A DNA stretch of 34,805 nucleotides from Candidatus Thioglobus perditus. GTDB taxonomy: Bacteria; Pseudomonadota; Gammaproteobacteria; PS1; Pseudothioglobaceae. A model generated the notes under the pieces. That model worked only from the letters and a program-made list of their open reading frames with translations. It did not search any database and was not told the origin of the DNA. The translations under genes and the position numbers were made by a program. This document shows positions 23,842 through 33,435 of the stretch, piece after piece. Positions within the stretch are counted from its first letter, which is position 1, and each line of letters opens with the position of its first letter. The stretch covers positions 1 through 34,805 of the forward strand of contig PNQY01000033.1 in assembly GCA_002909145.1 (NCBI GenBank), read 5' to 3'.

Positions 23842-24444
23842 TTATTTTTTATTATTCAAAAAATCTTTCTTACTGAATAATTCTAATAATTGATAAGTTG
23901 CACTAACTATAGCACGAGGAGTTATGGTCGCACCAGTAAAGCTATCAAATACACCACCGTCACGTTTAACTTTCCAGCTTTCTTTATCTGGATTACTTAA
24001 AGATAAGCCAGAAAATTGTTTAATCCAATCTGACTTCTTGGTTTCAATTTTATCGCCCAGGCCTGGTGTCTCTTTATGAGCAATAACTCTAACACCTAGT
24101 AATTGATTATTAGTATCAATACCTGTTAATAAACGAATATTTCCATTATATCCATTAGGATATGTATGTTCAATCAAGTGGGCAAATATTACATTATTAC
24201 TCTTTGCAGGATAAATAGTAACTGTTTGCTCTATATTATGAAGATGAAGTTTCTTAGTATATTTATCTGCCAATATATCGTTGCTATATCCGCTTACCAA
24301 CTCTCCCAAACGCTTAATAAGCAATTGTTGCTCATTATGCTTTATCTGCTCTTTAGTGGTTGTTTGAGTAAGTGCAACAAAAAATATACTAACAACAGTA
24401 AATACAAATAATAATAATCCAGCTTTTAAAATAGAACGTAGCAT
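23842..24444 (-). CDS. rnfG: Rnf electron-transport complex subunit RnfG
   Basis: 200-residue subunit with one N-terminal membrane helix (about residues 8-26) and a periplasmic FMN-binding domain. The covalent FMN attachment site, the Thr of the [S/T]GAT motif, is in DSFTGATIT near residue 170, within the GGVFDSFTGATITP segment. The HKETPGLGDKIE motif at about 123-134 is also characteristic. It starts on a TAATG junction with rnfD and is followed after 2 nt by queA, with no rnfE. It is part of the NAD-ferredoxin ion-translocating (Rnf) complex in the cytoplasmic membrane. Confidence 0.95.
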   Translation of the reverse strand: MLRSILKAGLLLFVFTVVSIFFVALTQTTTKEQIKHNEQQLLIKRLGELVSGYSNDILADKYTKKLHLHNIEQTVTIYPAKSNNVIFAHLIEHTYPNGYNGNIRLLTGIDTNNQLLGVRVIAHKETPGLGDKIETKKSDWIKQFSGLSLSNPDKESWKVKRDGGVFDSFTGATITPRAIVSATYQLLELFSKKDFLNNKK

Positions 24445-25388
24445 TATTTTCCGAATATTCTAGGTTGTGTGTAATAATCAATCAAAGGTACAGTAATATT
24501 CATCAGCAACACTGCAAATGCAACTGCGTCTGGATAGCCGCCAAAACTACGGATTACTACAATAAGCACGCCTATTAAAAATCCATATATTATTCTGCCC
24601 CTTGGAGTTGTGCTTGCTGATACCGGGTCAGTAGCGATAAAGAACGCTCCAAGCATTGTACCGCCCAATATTAAATGATTATGTGCCGGTAGATAAGCAT
24701 CAGCATTACCTATTGAAATTAAAAATGCAGTGACAGCAATACCTGCTATAAAAGAGGCAGGAATTTGCCAAAATATAATTCTACGTAACAATAAGTATAA
24801 ACCGCCAAATAAGAACCCTGCATTAATCCAAGCTTGTGAAGAAGAGTATACTTGTAAGTTATCAATGCTATTACCTAACGATAGCCCAGTTTTAACTGCA
24901 TCTAGCCTTGTCGCTCCACTCACTGCATCTATATTCGTCCAATTAAATAAAAGCTCAAGACTTTGACCGAAACTTAAAAAATCAACTTGCCAAGTACTCA
25001 TTTGCAATGGGTAGGATATTAGTAAAAATGCATACCCCAACATTGCTGGATTAAAAGGATTATTACCCAAACCGCCATATATTTGCTTGCCAAAAATAAT
25101 CGCAAAACTTACGCCGACAACAATAATCCACCATGGGGCAATACTAGGTATTGCTACTGCCAACAATACTGCTGTTAATATGGCAGAGCCGTCGCTAATG
25201 GTTTTTTTTACATCTTGCTTTCTTAATAGTAAAAATACAGATTCTGCCACTACAGCAGTAATAACTCCTAGAATAATTTGTAACAAAACACCCCATCCAA
25301 AGAAATAATAAGACGCGCCAATTCCCAACGCCAAAGCATAAACAACCTGGCGCATAATTTGGTTAGTGCTTAATCCATTGCTACGCAT
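24444..25388 (-). CDS. rnfD: Rnf electron-transport complex subunit RnfD
   Basis: 314-residue polytopic membrane subunit related to NqrB. About nine to ten hydrophobic helices are evident. The covalent FMN site is the Thr in VSGATRLDAV near residue 160, and GGLGNNPFNPAMLGYAFLL (about 105-123) and FFIATDPVSAST (about 250-262) are conserved family segments. The start overlaps rnfC by 8 nt and the stop overlaps rnfG. It passes electrons through flavins across the membrane and is central to ion translocation in Rnf. Confidence 0.95.
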   Translation of the reverse strand: MRSNGLSTNQIMRQVVYALALGIGASYYFFGWGVLLQIILGVITAVVAESVFLLLRKQDVKKTISDGSAILTAVLLAVAIPSIAPWWIIVVGVSFAIIFGKQIYGGLGNNPFNPAMLGYAFLLISYPLQMSTWQVDFLSFGQSLELLFNWTNIDAVSGATRLDAVKTGLSLGNSIDNLQVYSSSQAWINAGFLFGGLYLLLRRIIFWQIPASFIAGIAVTAFLISIGNADAYLPAHNHLILGGTMLGAFFIATDPVSASTTPRGRIIYGFLIGVLIVVIRSFGGYPDAVAFAVLLMNITVPLIDYYTQPRIFGK

Positions 25389-26883
25389 CTTTGTTTTCCT
25401 TGGATTTGCTTACACGCTGAATAGCGTCAGCAATCTTATCTTTTTGCTGTTTTTCTTTGGCCATTTTCTCCTTTAAGGCCTTTTTCTTCTTGGCCATCAT
25501 TTCAGCCCTTTCACTCATGTTACGCTCAATTCTAAACTCTCTATATTCGAATCTTTGTCTTGCAATATCTGCTCTTTCGGCGTCATTTATTTGCTTCTTA
25601 TTAACAGCTTTGGCAAATACAAAGTAATCTACCAGTGGAATATTACTAGGGCAAACATAAGAACAACATCCGCACTCTATACAGTTATCAAGATTATATT
25701 CTAGTGCCTTATCAATACTTTCACTTTTAGAACTCCAATAAAGCTGTTGTGGTAATAGATTTATAGGGCAAACTTGATTACAAGAACTGCAACGAATACA
25801 TTCATTAACTTGTGGTTCTGGCTCGAAATTATTGATAAAAATACAGTTGGTTATCTTGCAAATGGAGTACTGGTCACTATTAACATCAACACCCATCATC
25901 ATTCCACCCATTCGGATCTTATGTTTTTGTTTATTTGGCTTTGATTGAGACACAACACTAGCAAATGAAGTTCCAAGTCTTGCTTCATAATTTTTTGGAT
26001 CTTCAACCCCAGATCCAGTTACTGTAACAATTCTAGATACAAGTGGTCTACCATCAATTACAGCATCATGAATTGCTTTAACCGTGCCAACATTGTGACA
26101 CAAAACCCCAATATCAGATGGATGCTTACCTGCAGGAACTTCAACATCTAACAGCGATTTAATTAGCAATTTGTCCGCACCAGAAGTGTACTTGGTAGGT
26201 ATTCGCTGAATTGTAATTTTATCATTATGGTTATACATTAATAACGAGTTAAAGGCCTCTTGCTTGTCATCCTCTATGGCAATAATAGCTTTTTTAGCAC
26301 TACACGCATGCAACAATATTTCTGTGCCACGAATAATCTCTCTAGGGTAATTTTGCATTAGTGAGTCATCGCACATAATCCCTGGCTCACACTCTGTAGC
26401 ATTAACAACCAATGTGTTGGCATTTTTTACACTAGAAACTTTTATGTGCGTAGGAAATCCGGCTCCACCCATGCCAACAATGCCAGCGCTTCTAATTTTA
26501 TCAATAATTTGCTCTGGCTTGCAACTTAGAAAATCAGCACCACACTCTTCTTTTTCAACCCATTTATCCTTACCATCTGATTCAATAGTAATACACATGG
26601 CATCAATACCTGATGGGTGTGGGATTGGCTGTTTATCGATAGCTGATATAGTTCCAGAAATAGATGCGTGTATTGGTACACAATACTGACTACTAGTTCC
26701 AGCAATAACCTGTCCAGTTAGCACCTTATCACCAACCTCTACACAAGGCTTAGCCTGACCACCAACCTTTTGCTGTAATATTAAAACCGCCTTTTCTGGA
26801 GGTGGAACCTTGACAATCTTTGGATTCTTTACCGGGTAGGGATTAGGAATATGGATGCCACCTCTAAATATATTACTAAGCAT
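25381..26883 (-). CDS. rnfC: Rnf electron-transport complex subunit RnfC
   Basis: 500-residue peripheral subunit that carries the NADH and FMN site and two [4Fe-4S] clusters. [13 protein letters not shown] marks the nucleotide/flavin-binding domain. The clusters are [12 protein letters not shown] and [12 protein letters not shown], after residue 360. The C-terminal tail is a short Lys/Glu/Ala-rich helix, much shorter than the long repeat tail of enterobacterial RsxC. I start at the ATG at 26883 ([12 protein letters not shown]), which overlaps the rnfB stop by 8 nt; the open frame upstream to 27003 lies over rnfB and is not coding. It is coupled to rnfD through an 8-nt overlap. Confidence 0.95.
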   Translation of the reverse strand: MLSNIFRGGIHIPNPYPVKNPKIVKVPPPEKAVLILQQKVGGQAKPCVEVGDKVLTGQVIAGTSSQYCVPIHASISGTISAIDKQPIPHPSGIDAMCITIESDGKDKWVEKEECGADFLSCKPEQIIDKIRSAGIVGMGGAGFPTHIKVSSVKNANTLVVNATECEPGIMCDDSLMQNYPREIIRGTEILLHACSAKKAIIAIEDDKQEAFNSLLMYNHNDKITIQRIPTKYTSGADKLLIKSLLDVEVPAGKHPSDIGVLCHNVGTVKAIHDAVIDGRPLVSRIVTVTGSGVEDPKNYEARLGTSFASVVSQSKPNKQKHKIRMGGMMMGVDVNSDQYSICKITNCIFINNFEPEPQVNECIRCSSCNQVCPINLLPQQLYWSSKSESIDKALEYNLDNCIECGCCSYVCPSNIPLVDYFVFAKAVNKKQINDAERADIARQRFEYREFRIERNMSERAEMMAKKKKALKEKMAKEKQQKDKIADAIQRVSKSKENKDA

Positions 26884-27418
26884 GGGCAATATCCTTAATA
26901 TTTGGAATATATGTTCCAAGTGTTGGTTGTATTTCAACCATATCGATACAATCAACCGGACAAACAGGTATGCATAGTTCACACCCTGTGCACTCTTTAG
27001 CAATAACTGTTGTCATAACTTTTGATGATCCAACAAAAGCATCTACTGGGCAAGCTTGAATACATAAAGTACAACCAATGCAAACCTGCTCATCGACCAC
27101 TGCAACCATTGGCTCTTTAGTTTCACCATGTTCTGTATTTAGCGGTATTTGTTCTACACCTAAAAGATCAGCCAATTCGTCAGCGCCATCTTGCCCACCA
27201 GGGGGGCATTGATTAATCTGCGCTTCACCTTTTGCCAAAGCCTCAGCATAAGGCCTGCAACCAGGATAATTACACTGACCACATTGTGTTTGTGGCAAAA
27301 TCTTGTCTATTTGATTAACCAGCGGGTTGCCTTCAATCCTGAACTTAATAGCAGCATATCCTAAAATCAGACCAAGAATCAGAGTAAGAATAGAAAAAAT
27401 TAAAATAGAATCTAACAC
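26876..27418 (-). CDS. rnfB: Rnf electron-transport complex subunit RnfB (ferredoxin subunit)
   Basis: 180-residue Fe-S subunit with an N-terminal membrane helix (about residues 5-25). The domain [19 protein letters not shown] (near 47-65) binds one [4Fe-4S] cluster, and a two-cluster ferredoxin domain follows with [15 protein letters not shown] and [15 protein letters not shown]. It transfers electrons between soluble ferredoxin and the membrane subunits. The start is GTG at 27416-27418, overlapping the rnfA stop as TAGTG; the start context [15 protein letters not shown] is normal for RnfB. Length fits the gammaproteobacterial form (about 190 aa). Confidence 0.95.
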   Translation of the reverse strand: MLDSILIFSILTLILGLILGYAAIKFRIEGNPLVNQIDKILPQTQCGQCNYPGCRPYAEALAKGEAQINQCPPGGQDGADELADLLGVEQIPLNTEHGETKEPMVAVVDEQVCIGCTLCIQACPVDAFVGSSKVMTTVIAKECTGCELCIPVCPVDCIDMVEIQPTLGTYIPNIKDIAHA

Positions 27419-27993
27419 TATGCCAATCCAAGGAATCCCATAAATGCCATAGACATAAGTCCAGCAGTTATTAGCGCTATTGGTGCCCCTTTAAATGCTT
27501 GTGGCACATTGGCCATGTCAACTCTCTCTCGAATACTGGAAAACAATACTAGAACAAAGGAGAAGCCAATTGCAGCTCCAAATCCATACACTCCAGAAGC
27601 CAAGAAACCATTGTCCTGAGTAACATTAAGCAAAGCCACGCCTAATACTGCGCAGTTAGTGGTGATTAACGGCAAAAATACACCTAATGATTGATGTAGC
27701 ACTGGTGAAGTTTTGTTAACCACTAGCTCAGTAAATCCAACTACACCTGCAATAGTAACAATAAAAGCAATAGTTCTTAAGTACTCCAGATCAAAAGGTA
27801 TGAGAATATAAGTATTAATTAGATAGCTTGATAAGCTGGACAACGTTAATACAAAGGTAGTAGCAAAACCCATGCCAATAGCGGTTTCGATTTTCTTAGA
27901 AACCCCCATAAATGGACAAAGCCCTAAGAATTTGACTAGCACAAAGTTGTTAACTAATATTGTACTAACAAGAATTAAGACGTATTCATTCAT
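27418..27993 (-). CDS. rnfA: Rnf electron-transport complex subunit RnfA
   Basis: 191-residue membrane subunit related to NqrE, with about six transmembrane helices. The start [20 protein letters not shown] and the segment [14 protein letters not shown] are characteristic; the Cys in GLCPFMG and the one in TTNCAVLG are the residues proposed to hold a membrane Fe-S centre between RnfA and RnfE. It is the first rnf gene, starting 10 nt after the TSUP permease stop, so it is transcribed from upstream as part of the ftsH operon unless an internal promoter exists. Confidence 0.95.
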   Translation of the reverse strand: MNEYVLILVSTILVNNFVLVKFLGLCPFMGVSKKIETAIGMGFATTFVLTLSSLSSYLINTYILIPFDLEYLRTIAFIVTIAGVVGFTELVVNKTSPVLHQSLGVFLPLITTNCAVLGVALLNVTQDNGFLASGVYGFGAAIGFSFVLVLFSSIRERVDMANVPQAFKGAPIALITAGLMSMAFMGFLGLA

Positions 27994-28003
27994 GTTGATA
28001 ATT

Positions 28004-28741
28004 TTAACTTAAAAACAACTTTAAAAGCCCTAACGAGCTGATTAGTAACAACGCTAATCCAATCCATTTTTTAAATAGTTGATCGTTAGCAATAATTTTA
28101 TCATGCGACCTGAGGCCTATTACATGACCTATTGCTGCTATAGGTATTAAATACAAAGCAATCTCCCATTCAATTGTTACACTCATTATCACAAAAGTAA
28201 TCATCTTAATACTAACCAAGATAAACCAGAGTACAAAAAGCGTATTGCGCAAATACTCCTTAGCAACATGACGCATATAAACTGCCACAATAAGTGGGGC
28301 GCCTGTAAGCGATGTTCCAGCCACATAACCACCCAATAATAGCAAAAGTTTGTCCACCCAAGACTTATGTGAGGTGATTTTTTGATTAAATATCCAGGTT
28401 AGTGCATAAAAAATGGTAATAAAGTAAATAAAAACAATTATCACATTATCAGGAAGGCTTATTAAACCTGCCACACCAATTAATGTGGGTGGAATAATCC
28501 ACAACAAAGAGTGTCTTAAATATTGCCAATCAACCTGCTTGATTGACTTTGATAATGTTAGAGAAGAAAAAAACAACAAATGTATGCCAATCATTGGTAG
28601 CCAATATAATGGAGTACCGCCAAGTAACAAAGCCAAGGGAAGACCGAGAGCGGCGCCACCAAAACCTAATCCAGTTCGAACAAACCCAGTCCAGAGGAAG
28701 ATCAGCCCCACTAATATTATGGAAACACCATCAAAAGTCAT
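28004..28741 (-). CDS. TSUP (TauE/SafE) family permease, possible sulfite/sulfonate exporter
   Basis: 245-residue integral membrane protein with about seven or eight hydrophobic helices. The N-terminal [21 protein letters not shown] (about residues 19-39, a Gly-rich repeat) and the second half [20 protein letters not shown] mirror each other, the internal duplication typical of TauE/SafE proteins (DUF81). Characterised members move sulfite, sulfoacetate or other organosulfur anions. Given soxB elsewhere in the window, export of sulfite is a reasonable guess, but substrate is not shown by sequence. It begins on a TAATG with glmM and ends 10 nt before rnfA. Confidence 0.85.
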   Translation of the reverse strand: MTFDGVSIILVGLIFLWTGFVRTGLGFGGAALGLPLALLLGGTPLYWLPMIGIHLLFFSSLTLSKSIKQVDWQYLRHSLLWIIPPTLIGVAGLISLPDNVIIVFIYFITIFYALTWIFNQKITSHKSWVDKLLLLLGGYVAGTSLTGAPLIVAVYMRHVAKEYLRNTLFVLWFILVSIKMITFVIMSVTIEWEIALYLIPIAAIGHVIGLRSHDKIIANDQLFKKWIGLALLLISSLGLLKLFLS

Positions 28742-30066
28742 TAGTTTAGAACATTGGCTAATATTTCTGCACTTTTTTTGGCAGTATTGGCATCTTTAGC
28801 TTCCACCATTACTCTAATAAGAGGCTCAGTTCCTGAAGCGCGTATTAACACCCTGCCATTATCTCCTAATTCTTTTTCTACCTCATTTTGCACTTTTTGC
28901 AACTGGGTATGACCATCAAGATCTATTTTTCCTGTAGTTCTTACATTAATTAATACTTGTGGATATTTCACCATTCCGTGCTTTAATTTTTCAAGACTTG
29001 ATTTACTTTTAATCAAAGCTTCAAGCACTTGTAATGCAGAAACGATGCCGTCACCAGAAGTGGTTTTATCCAAACAAATTATGTGCCCCGAACCTTCACC
29101 ACCCAAAATTGATCCATGCTTTTGCATCTGTTCCATAACAAAACGATCTCCAACATCGGCCTCAATAAAATCAATGTTTAAATCTTTAAGCCCTTTACGC
29201 ATGCCTAAATTGCTCATCTTTGTGCCTACAACTATATTGTTACCCAACCTACCTTGAGATTGCCAGGATTTAGCTACAATAAATACCAATTCATCGCCAT
29301 CTAACAGCTCACCATTCTCATCAACCATCATTAAACGATCGCCATCGCCATCAAAAGCGATACCCAGGTCAGCTTTAGTTTCTACAACAACCTCTTGCAA
29401 GAGTTTAGTATTGGTGGCGCCACAATTTTTATTAATATTAACACCATCAGGTTGGTTGTTAATAATAATAGTATTAGCACCTAATTCAGAAAATACATTG
29501 TCAGCAATGTGATAAGTAGCTCCATTTGCACAATCAATTACAATATTAAGACCTTCAAGATTTACTGATCGATCAAAAGTTGATTTACAAAATTCTATAT
29601 AACGACCCAAAGGTTGCTCATGTCTACGCGCTTTACCAATTTTGCTAGACTCAACACTAACCATAGGCTCATTAAGTTTTTCCTCAATTGCACTTTGATC
29701 TTCACCGTTTAATTTAAACCCTTCTGCAGAAAAAAACTTAACACCATTATCTTCAAAGTGATTGTGTGAAGCGCTAATCACTACTCCGGCACTGGCATTA
29801 TAAGTTTGAGTTAAGTATGCAACTGCAGGTGTGGGCATAGGTCCAAGCAAACCAACATCAACACCTGCTGATAAAAATCCAGCCTCTAGCGCTGACTCAA
29901 ACATATATCCAGATACACGAGTATCTTTGCCAATAATTACACTAGCCTTGCCTTTTTTTGCCAGGACCGACCCAACTGCCCAGCCAAGCTTTAAAAAGAA
30001 ATCTGCTGTAATTGGCTCTATACCAACTTTGCCACGAATGCCGTCTGTACCAAAATAATTAGCCAA
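28741..30066 (-). CDS. glmM: Phosphoglucosamine mutase
   Basis: 441-residue alpha-D-phosphohexomutase converting glucosamine 6-phosphate to glucosamine 1-phosphate, on the way to UDP-GlcNAc for peptidoglycan and LPS. The phosphoserine loop is [18 protein letters not shown] near residue 100, the metal-binding loop [12 protein letters not shown] near 241, the sugar-binding loop GGEGSGH near 324 and the phosphate-binding [12 protein letters not shown] near the end. The start is TTG at 30064-30066, two nt after the folP stop: the N-terminus [11 protein letters not shown] is invariant in GlmM, and a GGAG lies 7 nt upstream inside folP. The folP-glmM order is classic for gammaproteobacteria. Confidence 0.96.
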   Translation of the reverse strand: MANYFGTDGIRGKVGIEPITADFFLKLGWAVGSVLAKKGKASVIIGKDTRVSGYMFESALEAGFLSAGVDVGLLGPMPTPAVAYLTQTYNASAGVVISASHNHFEDNGVKFFSAEGFKLNGEDQSAIEEKLNEPMVSVESSKIGKARRHEQPLGRYIEFCKSTFDRSVNLEGLNIVIDCANGATYHIADNVFSELGANTIIINNQPDGVNINKNCGATNTKLLQEVVVETKADLGIAFDGDGDRLMMVDENGELLDGDELVFIVAKSWQSQGRLGNNIVVGTKMSNLGMRKGLKDLNIDFIEADVGDRFVMEQMQKHGSILGGEGSGHIICLDKTTSGDGIVSALQVLEALIKSKSSLEKLKHGMVKYPQVLINVRTTGKIDLDGHTQLQKVQNEVEKELGDNGRVLIRASGTEPLIRVMVEAKDANTAKKSAEILANVLN

Positions 30067-30068
30067 TC

Positions 30069-30878
30069 CTATTCTCCCATTACACTTTGTAAAACTGTTA
30101 ACGCATCTTTTGTCTCTAACACATCATGTACACGAACAATATCTGCGCCATTTTGCACTGCTATTATAGCTGTTGTTACACTTCCAGTTACTCTTGTGTC
30201 GACATCTCTATTACCAAGCATAGCTCCGATCATTGATTTACGTGAAAGCCCAGCAAGAACTGGCAATCCAAAAGTTTTAAACTCATTAAATCTTCTAAGA
30301 ATTTCCAAATTATGCTCAAGAGTTTTACCAAAACCAAAACCAGGGTCAATAATTATTCTGTCTTTACTAATTCCAGCTTTGGCACAAACATTCAATCTTT
30401 TGTCAAAAAAACTCTTAATATCATCTACAACGTCTTTATAAGTGGGGTTATTTTGCATAGTTCTAGGTGAACCTTGCATATGCATTAAGCAAATCTTTGT
30501 ATTGGAATCTGACATAACCTCAAGCGCGCCATCATTTTGCAGTGCGCAAACATCATTAATAATATTTGCACCAGCGGCCACTGCGTATTCCATCACCTTA
30601 GGTTTGGATGTATCAACTGAAATATCAACATCAAGTTGCGATCTTATTGCTTTAACGATTGGGATAACACGAGAAATTTCGTCTTCTTCTGATACCTCAA
30701 TAGCGTCAGGACGTGTTGACTCTCCACCTATATCAATAACATCTGCCCCTTGAGACACCATAAGCTTTGCTTGCTTGATGGCATTATCGAAACTTAAATA
30801 CCTGCCACCATCAGAAAACGAATCGGGCGTAACATTAAGTACGCCCATAATTGTAGCATTAAAGGATTTCATAGTCAT
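30069..30878 (-). CDS. folP: Dihydropteroate synthase
   Basis: 269-residue TIM-barrel enzyme that condenses p-aminobenzoate with dihydropterin pyrophosphate in folate synthesis, the target of sulfonamides. [17 protein letters not shown] near residue 11, [11 protein letters not shown] near 49-59, [22 protein letters not shown] and the C-terminal RVHDV motif are all present. The start is ATG 30878 (or 30872, two codons later). There is no Shine-Dalgarno, and both candidate start codons lie within a perfect 10-bp inverted repeat (30868-30891), so initiation may be restrained or depend on ribosomes finishing ftsH 19 nt upstream. Confidence 0.96.
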   Translation of the reverse strand: MTMKSFNATIMGVLNVTPDSFSDGGRYLSFDNAIKQAKLMVSQGADVIDIGGESTRPDAIEVSEEDEISRVIPIVKAIRSQLDVDISVDTSKPKVMEYAVAAGANIINDVCALQNDGALEVMSDSNTKICLMHMQGSPRTMQNNPTYKDVVDDIKSFFDKRLNVCAKAGISKDRIIIDPGFGFGKTLEHNLEILRRFNEFKTFGLPVLAGLSRKSMIGAMLGNRDVDTRVTGSVTTAIIAVQNGADIVRVHDVLETKDALTVLQSVMGE

Positions 30879-30891
30879 ATGTGACTATGAA
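30868..30891 (-). promoter_or_regulatory. Hairpin covering the folP start codon
   Basis: Perfect 10-bp inverted repeat: TTCATAGTCA (30868-30877) and TGACTATGAA (30882-30891) with a 4-nt spacer. On the minus strand it contains the folP start codon(s) and lies in the 18-nt gap after ftsH plus the first codons of folP. No T-run follows in the direction of transcription (the T-run precedes it), so it is not a terminator; a translational control or RNA-processing element is more plausible. Confidence 0.55.
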
Positions 30892-30896
30892 AAAAA

Positions 30897-32819
30897 TTAG
30901 GCCATCTGTTCTGTGTGCCCACCATCCAAAGGTTTGTCATCTGAATCATTAGTATTATCATCTGTATCAGCTCCAGAGCCTAACTCAGTAGACTTTACTT
31001 CAGAGTCAACAACCACTGCAGCTTCACGCATTGGCTTTCTATCCATTAAATCATCGATCTGCTCTTTATCAATAGTTTCAAACTCTATTAACGCTTTAGC
31101 CATTGCGTGCAAAACATCCTTGTTATCTTCTAAGATCTTTGTGGCTACTGTATAGTTATTATCAACAATATTACGAATTTCAGTATCAATTACTTTAAAG
31201 GTTTCTTCAGAGATATGCTTATGTTTAGTAACCTGCTTACCTAAAAAGACCTCGCCATCGTCTTCACCATAAGCTAGAGGCCCTAATGTGTCAGACATAC
31301 CCCATTGTTTAATCATTTTATGGGCAATTTCAGTAGCACGCTCAATATCATTGCTTGCTCCAGTAGTAACCGAATCTACACCATAAATAAGCTCTTCCGC
31401 AATTCGACCACCGAATAGTGCAGCAATCTGAGAATTAAGCTTGCGCTTAGAAATGCTATAACTGTCCTTTTCCGGTAAGAACATAGTTACGCCTAATGCT
31501 CTACCTCTAGGAATAATACTTACCTTATAAACCGGATCATGTTCAGGAACTAAACGCCCTACAATGGCATGTCCAGCTTCATGATAGGCTGTCATCTCTT
31601 TCTCAGCCTCATCCATAACCATGGTTTTACGCTCAGATCCCATCATAATTTTGTCTTTGGCTTTTTCAAACTCTTGCATGCCAACTAATTTTTTATTCTT
31701 TCCAGCAGTAATGAGCGCTGCTTCATTACAAAGGTTGGCAAGGTCTGCACCAGAAAATCCAGGGGTTCCTTTAGCAATATTAATTGACTTAACATTCTTA
31801 GCTATTGGTAGTTTGCGCATATGTACTTTTAAGATCGCATCACGGCCATTAATATCAGGCAGGCCAACCATCACTTGACGATCAAATCTTCCTGGACGGA
31901 GTAGTGCTGGATCTAAAACGTCTGGTCTATTGGTTGCTGCAATTACGATAATACCTTCAGAACCTTCAAAGCCATCCATTTCAACCAACATCTGGTTTAA
32001 GGTTTGCTCACGCTCATCATGACCACCACCCATTCCAGCGCCACGCTGACGTCCAACCGCATCAATCTCATCAATAAAAATAATACAAGGTGCATTCTTT
32101 TTGGCCTGTTCAAACATATCACGAACACGTGATGCGCCAACACCTACAAACATTTCCACAAAATCAGATCCAGAAATAAAGAAAAATGGCACTTCAGCCT
32201 CACCAGCAATGGCCTTGGCTAAAAGGGTTTTACCAGTACCAGGAGGGCCAACTAAAAGCACGCCCTTTGGAATCTTACCGCCTACTTTAGTAAATTTGCC
32301 TGGATCAGACAAAAAGTCTACCAACTCGGCCACATCCTCTTTAGCTTCTTCAACGCCAGCCACATCATCAAACGTAACATTCGACTCATCTTTAGTAATT
32401 AGTCGTGCTTTAGATTTGCCAAAGCTCATTGGATTTTTACCACCCATGGCGCCGCCTGCACCTTTCATAGAGTACAAAATCACACCGATCAATAACAAGA
32501 TTGGTGCTAATGAGATAATTAATTGCTTAAAGAATCCCTCTTTTTCAGGTGGTTTAGCAACAACATTAACTCCATTGTCTAATAAGTCACCCATTAATCC
32601 AAGATCTCCAGGATTATAAGTTGAGAACTGTTCGCCACCAGCCCCTACACCGGCAATATTATTACCAGCAAGTGTTACCTGAGATACATCACCCTGCTTA
32701 ACACTTTGAATAAACTGAGAATAGGTAATATCGTTCTTTTCATCATCAAGCTTAAATTGACTAAAGATAGAGGTAAGTACACTACCCAAAACCAGCCAAA
32801 GCAATAAATTCTTCATCAT
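30897..32819 (-). CDS. ftsH: ATP-dependent zinc metalloprotease FtsH
   Basis: 640-residue membrane AAA+ protease that degrades unassembled membrane proteins and regulators such as sigma-32 and LpxC. Two membrane helices (about residues 3-20 and 106-123) flank a periplasmic domain. The AAA module has Walker A GPPGTGKT and Walker [10 protein letters not shown], then the second region of homology [18 protein letters not shown] (split by a few residues). The zinc site is HEAGH near residue 417. The C-terminal tail is acidic and low-complexity. Start is ATG 32819 with no clear Shine-Dalgarno. The usual upstream rlmE (ftsJ) is missing. A sigma-32-like promoter lies upstream; folP follows. Confidence 0.97.
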   Translation of the reverse strand: MMKNLLLWLVLGSVLTSIFSQFKLDDEKNDITYSQFIQSVKQGDVSQVTLAGNNIAGVGAGGEQFSTYNPGDLGLMGDLLDNGVNVVAKPPEKEGFFKQLIISLAPILLLIGVILYSMKGAGGAMGGKNPMSFGKSKARLITKDESNVTFDDVAGVEEAKEDVAELVDFLSDPGKFTKVGGKIPKGVLLVGPPGTGKTLLAKAIAGEAEVPFFFISGSDFVEMFVGVGASRVRDMFEQAKKNAPCIIFIDEIDAVGRQRGAGMGGGHDEREQTLNQMLVEMDGFEGSEGIIVIAATNRPDVLDPALLRPGRFDRQVMVGLPDINGRDAILKVHMRKLPIAKNVKSINIAKGTPGFSGADLANLCNEAALITAGKNKKLVGMQEFEKAKDKIMMGSERKTMVMDEAEKEMTAYHEAGHAIVGRLVPEHDPVYKVSIIPRGRALGVTMFLPEKDSYSISKRKLNSQIAALFGGRIAEELIYGVDSVTTGASNDIERATEIAHKMIKQWGMSDTLGPLAYGEDDGEVFLGKQVTKHKHISEETFKVIDTEIRNIVDNNYTVATKILEDNKDVLHAMAKALIEFETIDKEQIDDLMDRKPMREAAVVVDSEVKSTELGSGADTDDNTNDSDDKPLDGGHTEQMA

Positions 32820-32849
32820 AACGTATAAAATTGTATAAAAAAATAAGTT

Positions 32850-32863
32850 GGGTAACTATACCC
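32850..32863. promoter_or_regulatory. Short dyad in the ftsH leader
   Basis: GGGTA and TACCC form a 5-bp inverted repeat around a 4-nt spacer, about 31-44 nt upstream of the ftsH ATG and downstream of the predicted heat-shock start site. It could form a small leader hairpin or be a protein site; it is short enough to be chance. Confidence 0.25.
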
Positions 32864-32875
32864 TATTAAGCATAT

Positions 32876-32902
32876 ATATGGACTGTTAAAGGATTTTTCA
32901 AG
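32876..32902 (-). promoter_or_regulatory. Sigma-32 (heat-shock) type promoter of ftsH
   Basis: On the minus strand CTTGAAA (32896-32902) is a perfect match to the sigma-32 -35 core. After a 12-nt spacer, GTCCATAT (32876-32883) matches six of the seven... specified bases less one of the -10 consensus CCCCATnT: the two leading Cs are replaced and CCAT plus the final T are kept. The predicted start near 32869 gives a leader of about 50 nt. E. coli ftsH is under sigma-32 control, so the placement fits. No good sigma-70 pair was seen in this 148-bp divergent region. Confidence 0.55.
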
Positions 32903-32967
32903 CTTTATTACACATAATTCTACTTCAACATTCTTAAAATCTGTCATAATTCCTAACTTAAAAATAG

Positions 32968-33435
32968 ATGTTTAAAATTATGCTAAAAATCAATCTAATA
33001 ACTGCAATTATTATTACAACATTGTTAAGCTCTTGTGGTTTTCATACTCCATATAAGAACTCATCAATAAATGCATTTATAACTAGCGACAAAAACAATC
33101 TATTTGCAGATGAACTTAAAAAGCGTTTCAACCAAGAAGCGCCTCAAACTTTAACTATAAAAATAGGCTCTGAAAGTCAAAATAAACAAACTTCATCATA
33201 CTCATCTGATGGCAAAACCAGTGGCTACACCTTAAGTTTGAATGTTCCTGTTAAGGTAATTTCTAGTGATAATAAACTACTGCTGTCACAAGACTTAACA
33301 GCCAGCACACATTTAAGCAAAATAACCAGCTCAACCCAAGCTGATAGATTGCAAACTGAAGAAAGCTATACTCAATTACGCAATACCATTATCAAAAAAC
33401 TACTACGAAGATTATCTAAACTAAATGAAAATTAG
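32968..33435 (+). CDS. lptE: LPS-assembly lipoprotein LptE
   Basis: 155-residue outer-membrane lipoprotein that plugs and helps fold the LptD barrel for LPS export. A type II signal peptide ends in the lipobox LLSSC near residue 22, followed by GFHTPYK, matching the CGFxL start of mature LptE. The rest has the alternating beta pattern of the family, ending in a helix (TIIKKLLRRLSKL). Sequence conservation in LptE is low, so position supports the call: it overlaps holA by 11 nt, the usual lptE-holA pair. leuS, the usual upstream gene, is not here. The start may be ATG 32968 or ATG 32980. Confidence 0.87.
   Translation: MFKIMLKINLITAIIITTLLSSCGFHTPYKNSSINAFITSDKNNLFADELKKRFNQEAPQTLTIKIGSESQNKQTSSYSSDGKTSGYTLSLNVPVKVISSDNKLLLSQDLTASTHLSKITSSTQADRLQTEESYTQLRNTIIKKLLRRLSKLNEN

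Noticed and set aside
26884-27003. Possible 40-residue N-terminal extension of RnfC
   Set aside because: It lies entirely over the end of rnfB in another frame, is unrelated to any RnfC N-terminus, and the ATG at 26883 begins the conserved FRGGIHIP segment with a normal 8-nt overlap.
30868-30891. folP hairpin as an ftsH terminator
   Set aside because: In the direction of transcription the T-run comes before the stem, not after it, and folP/glmM need transcription from upstream.
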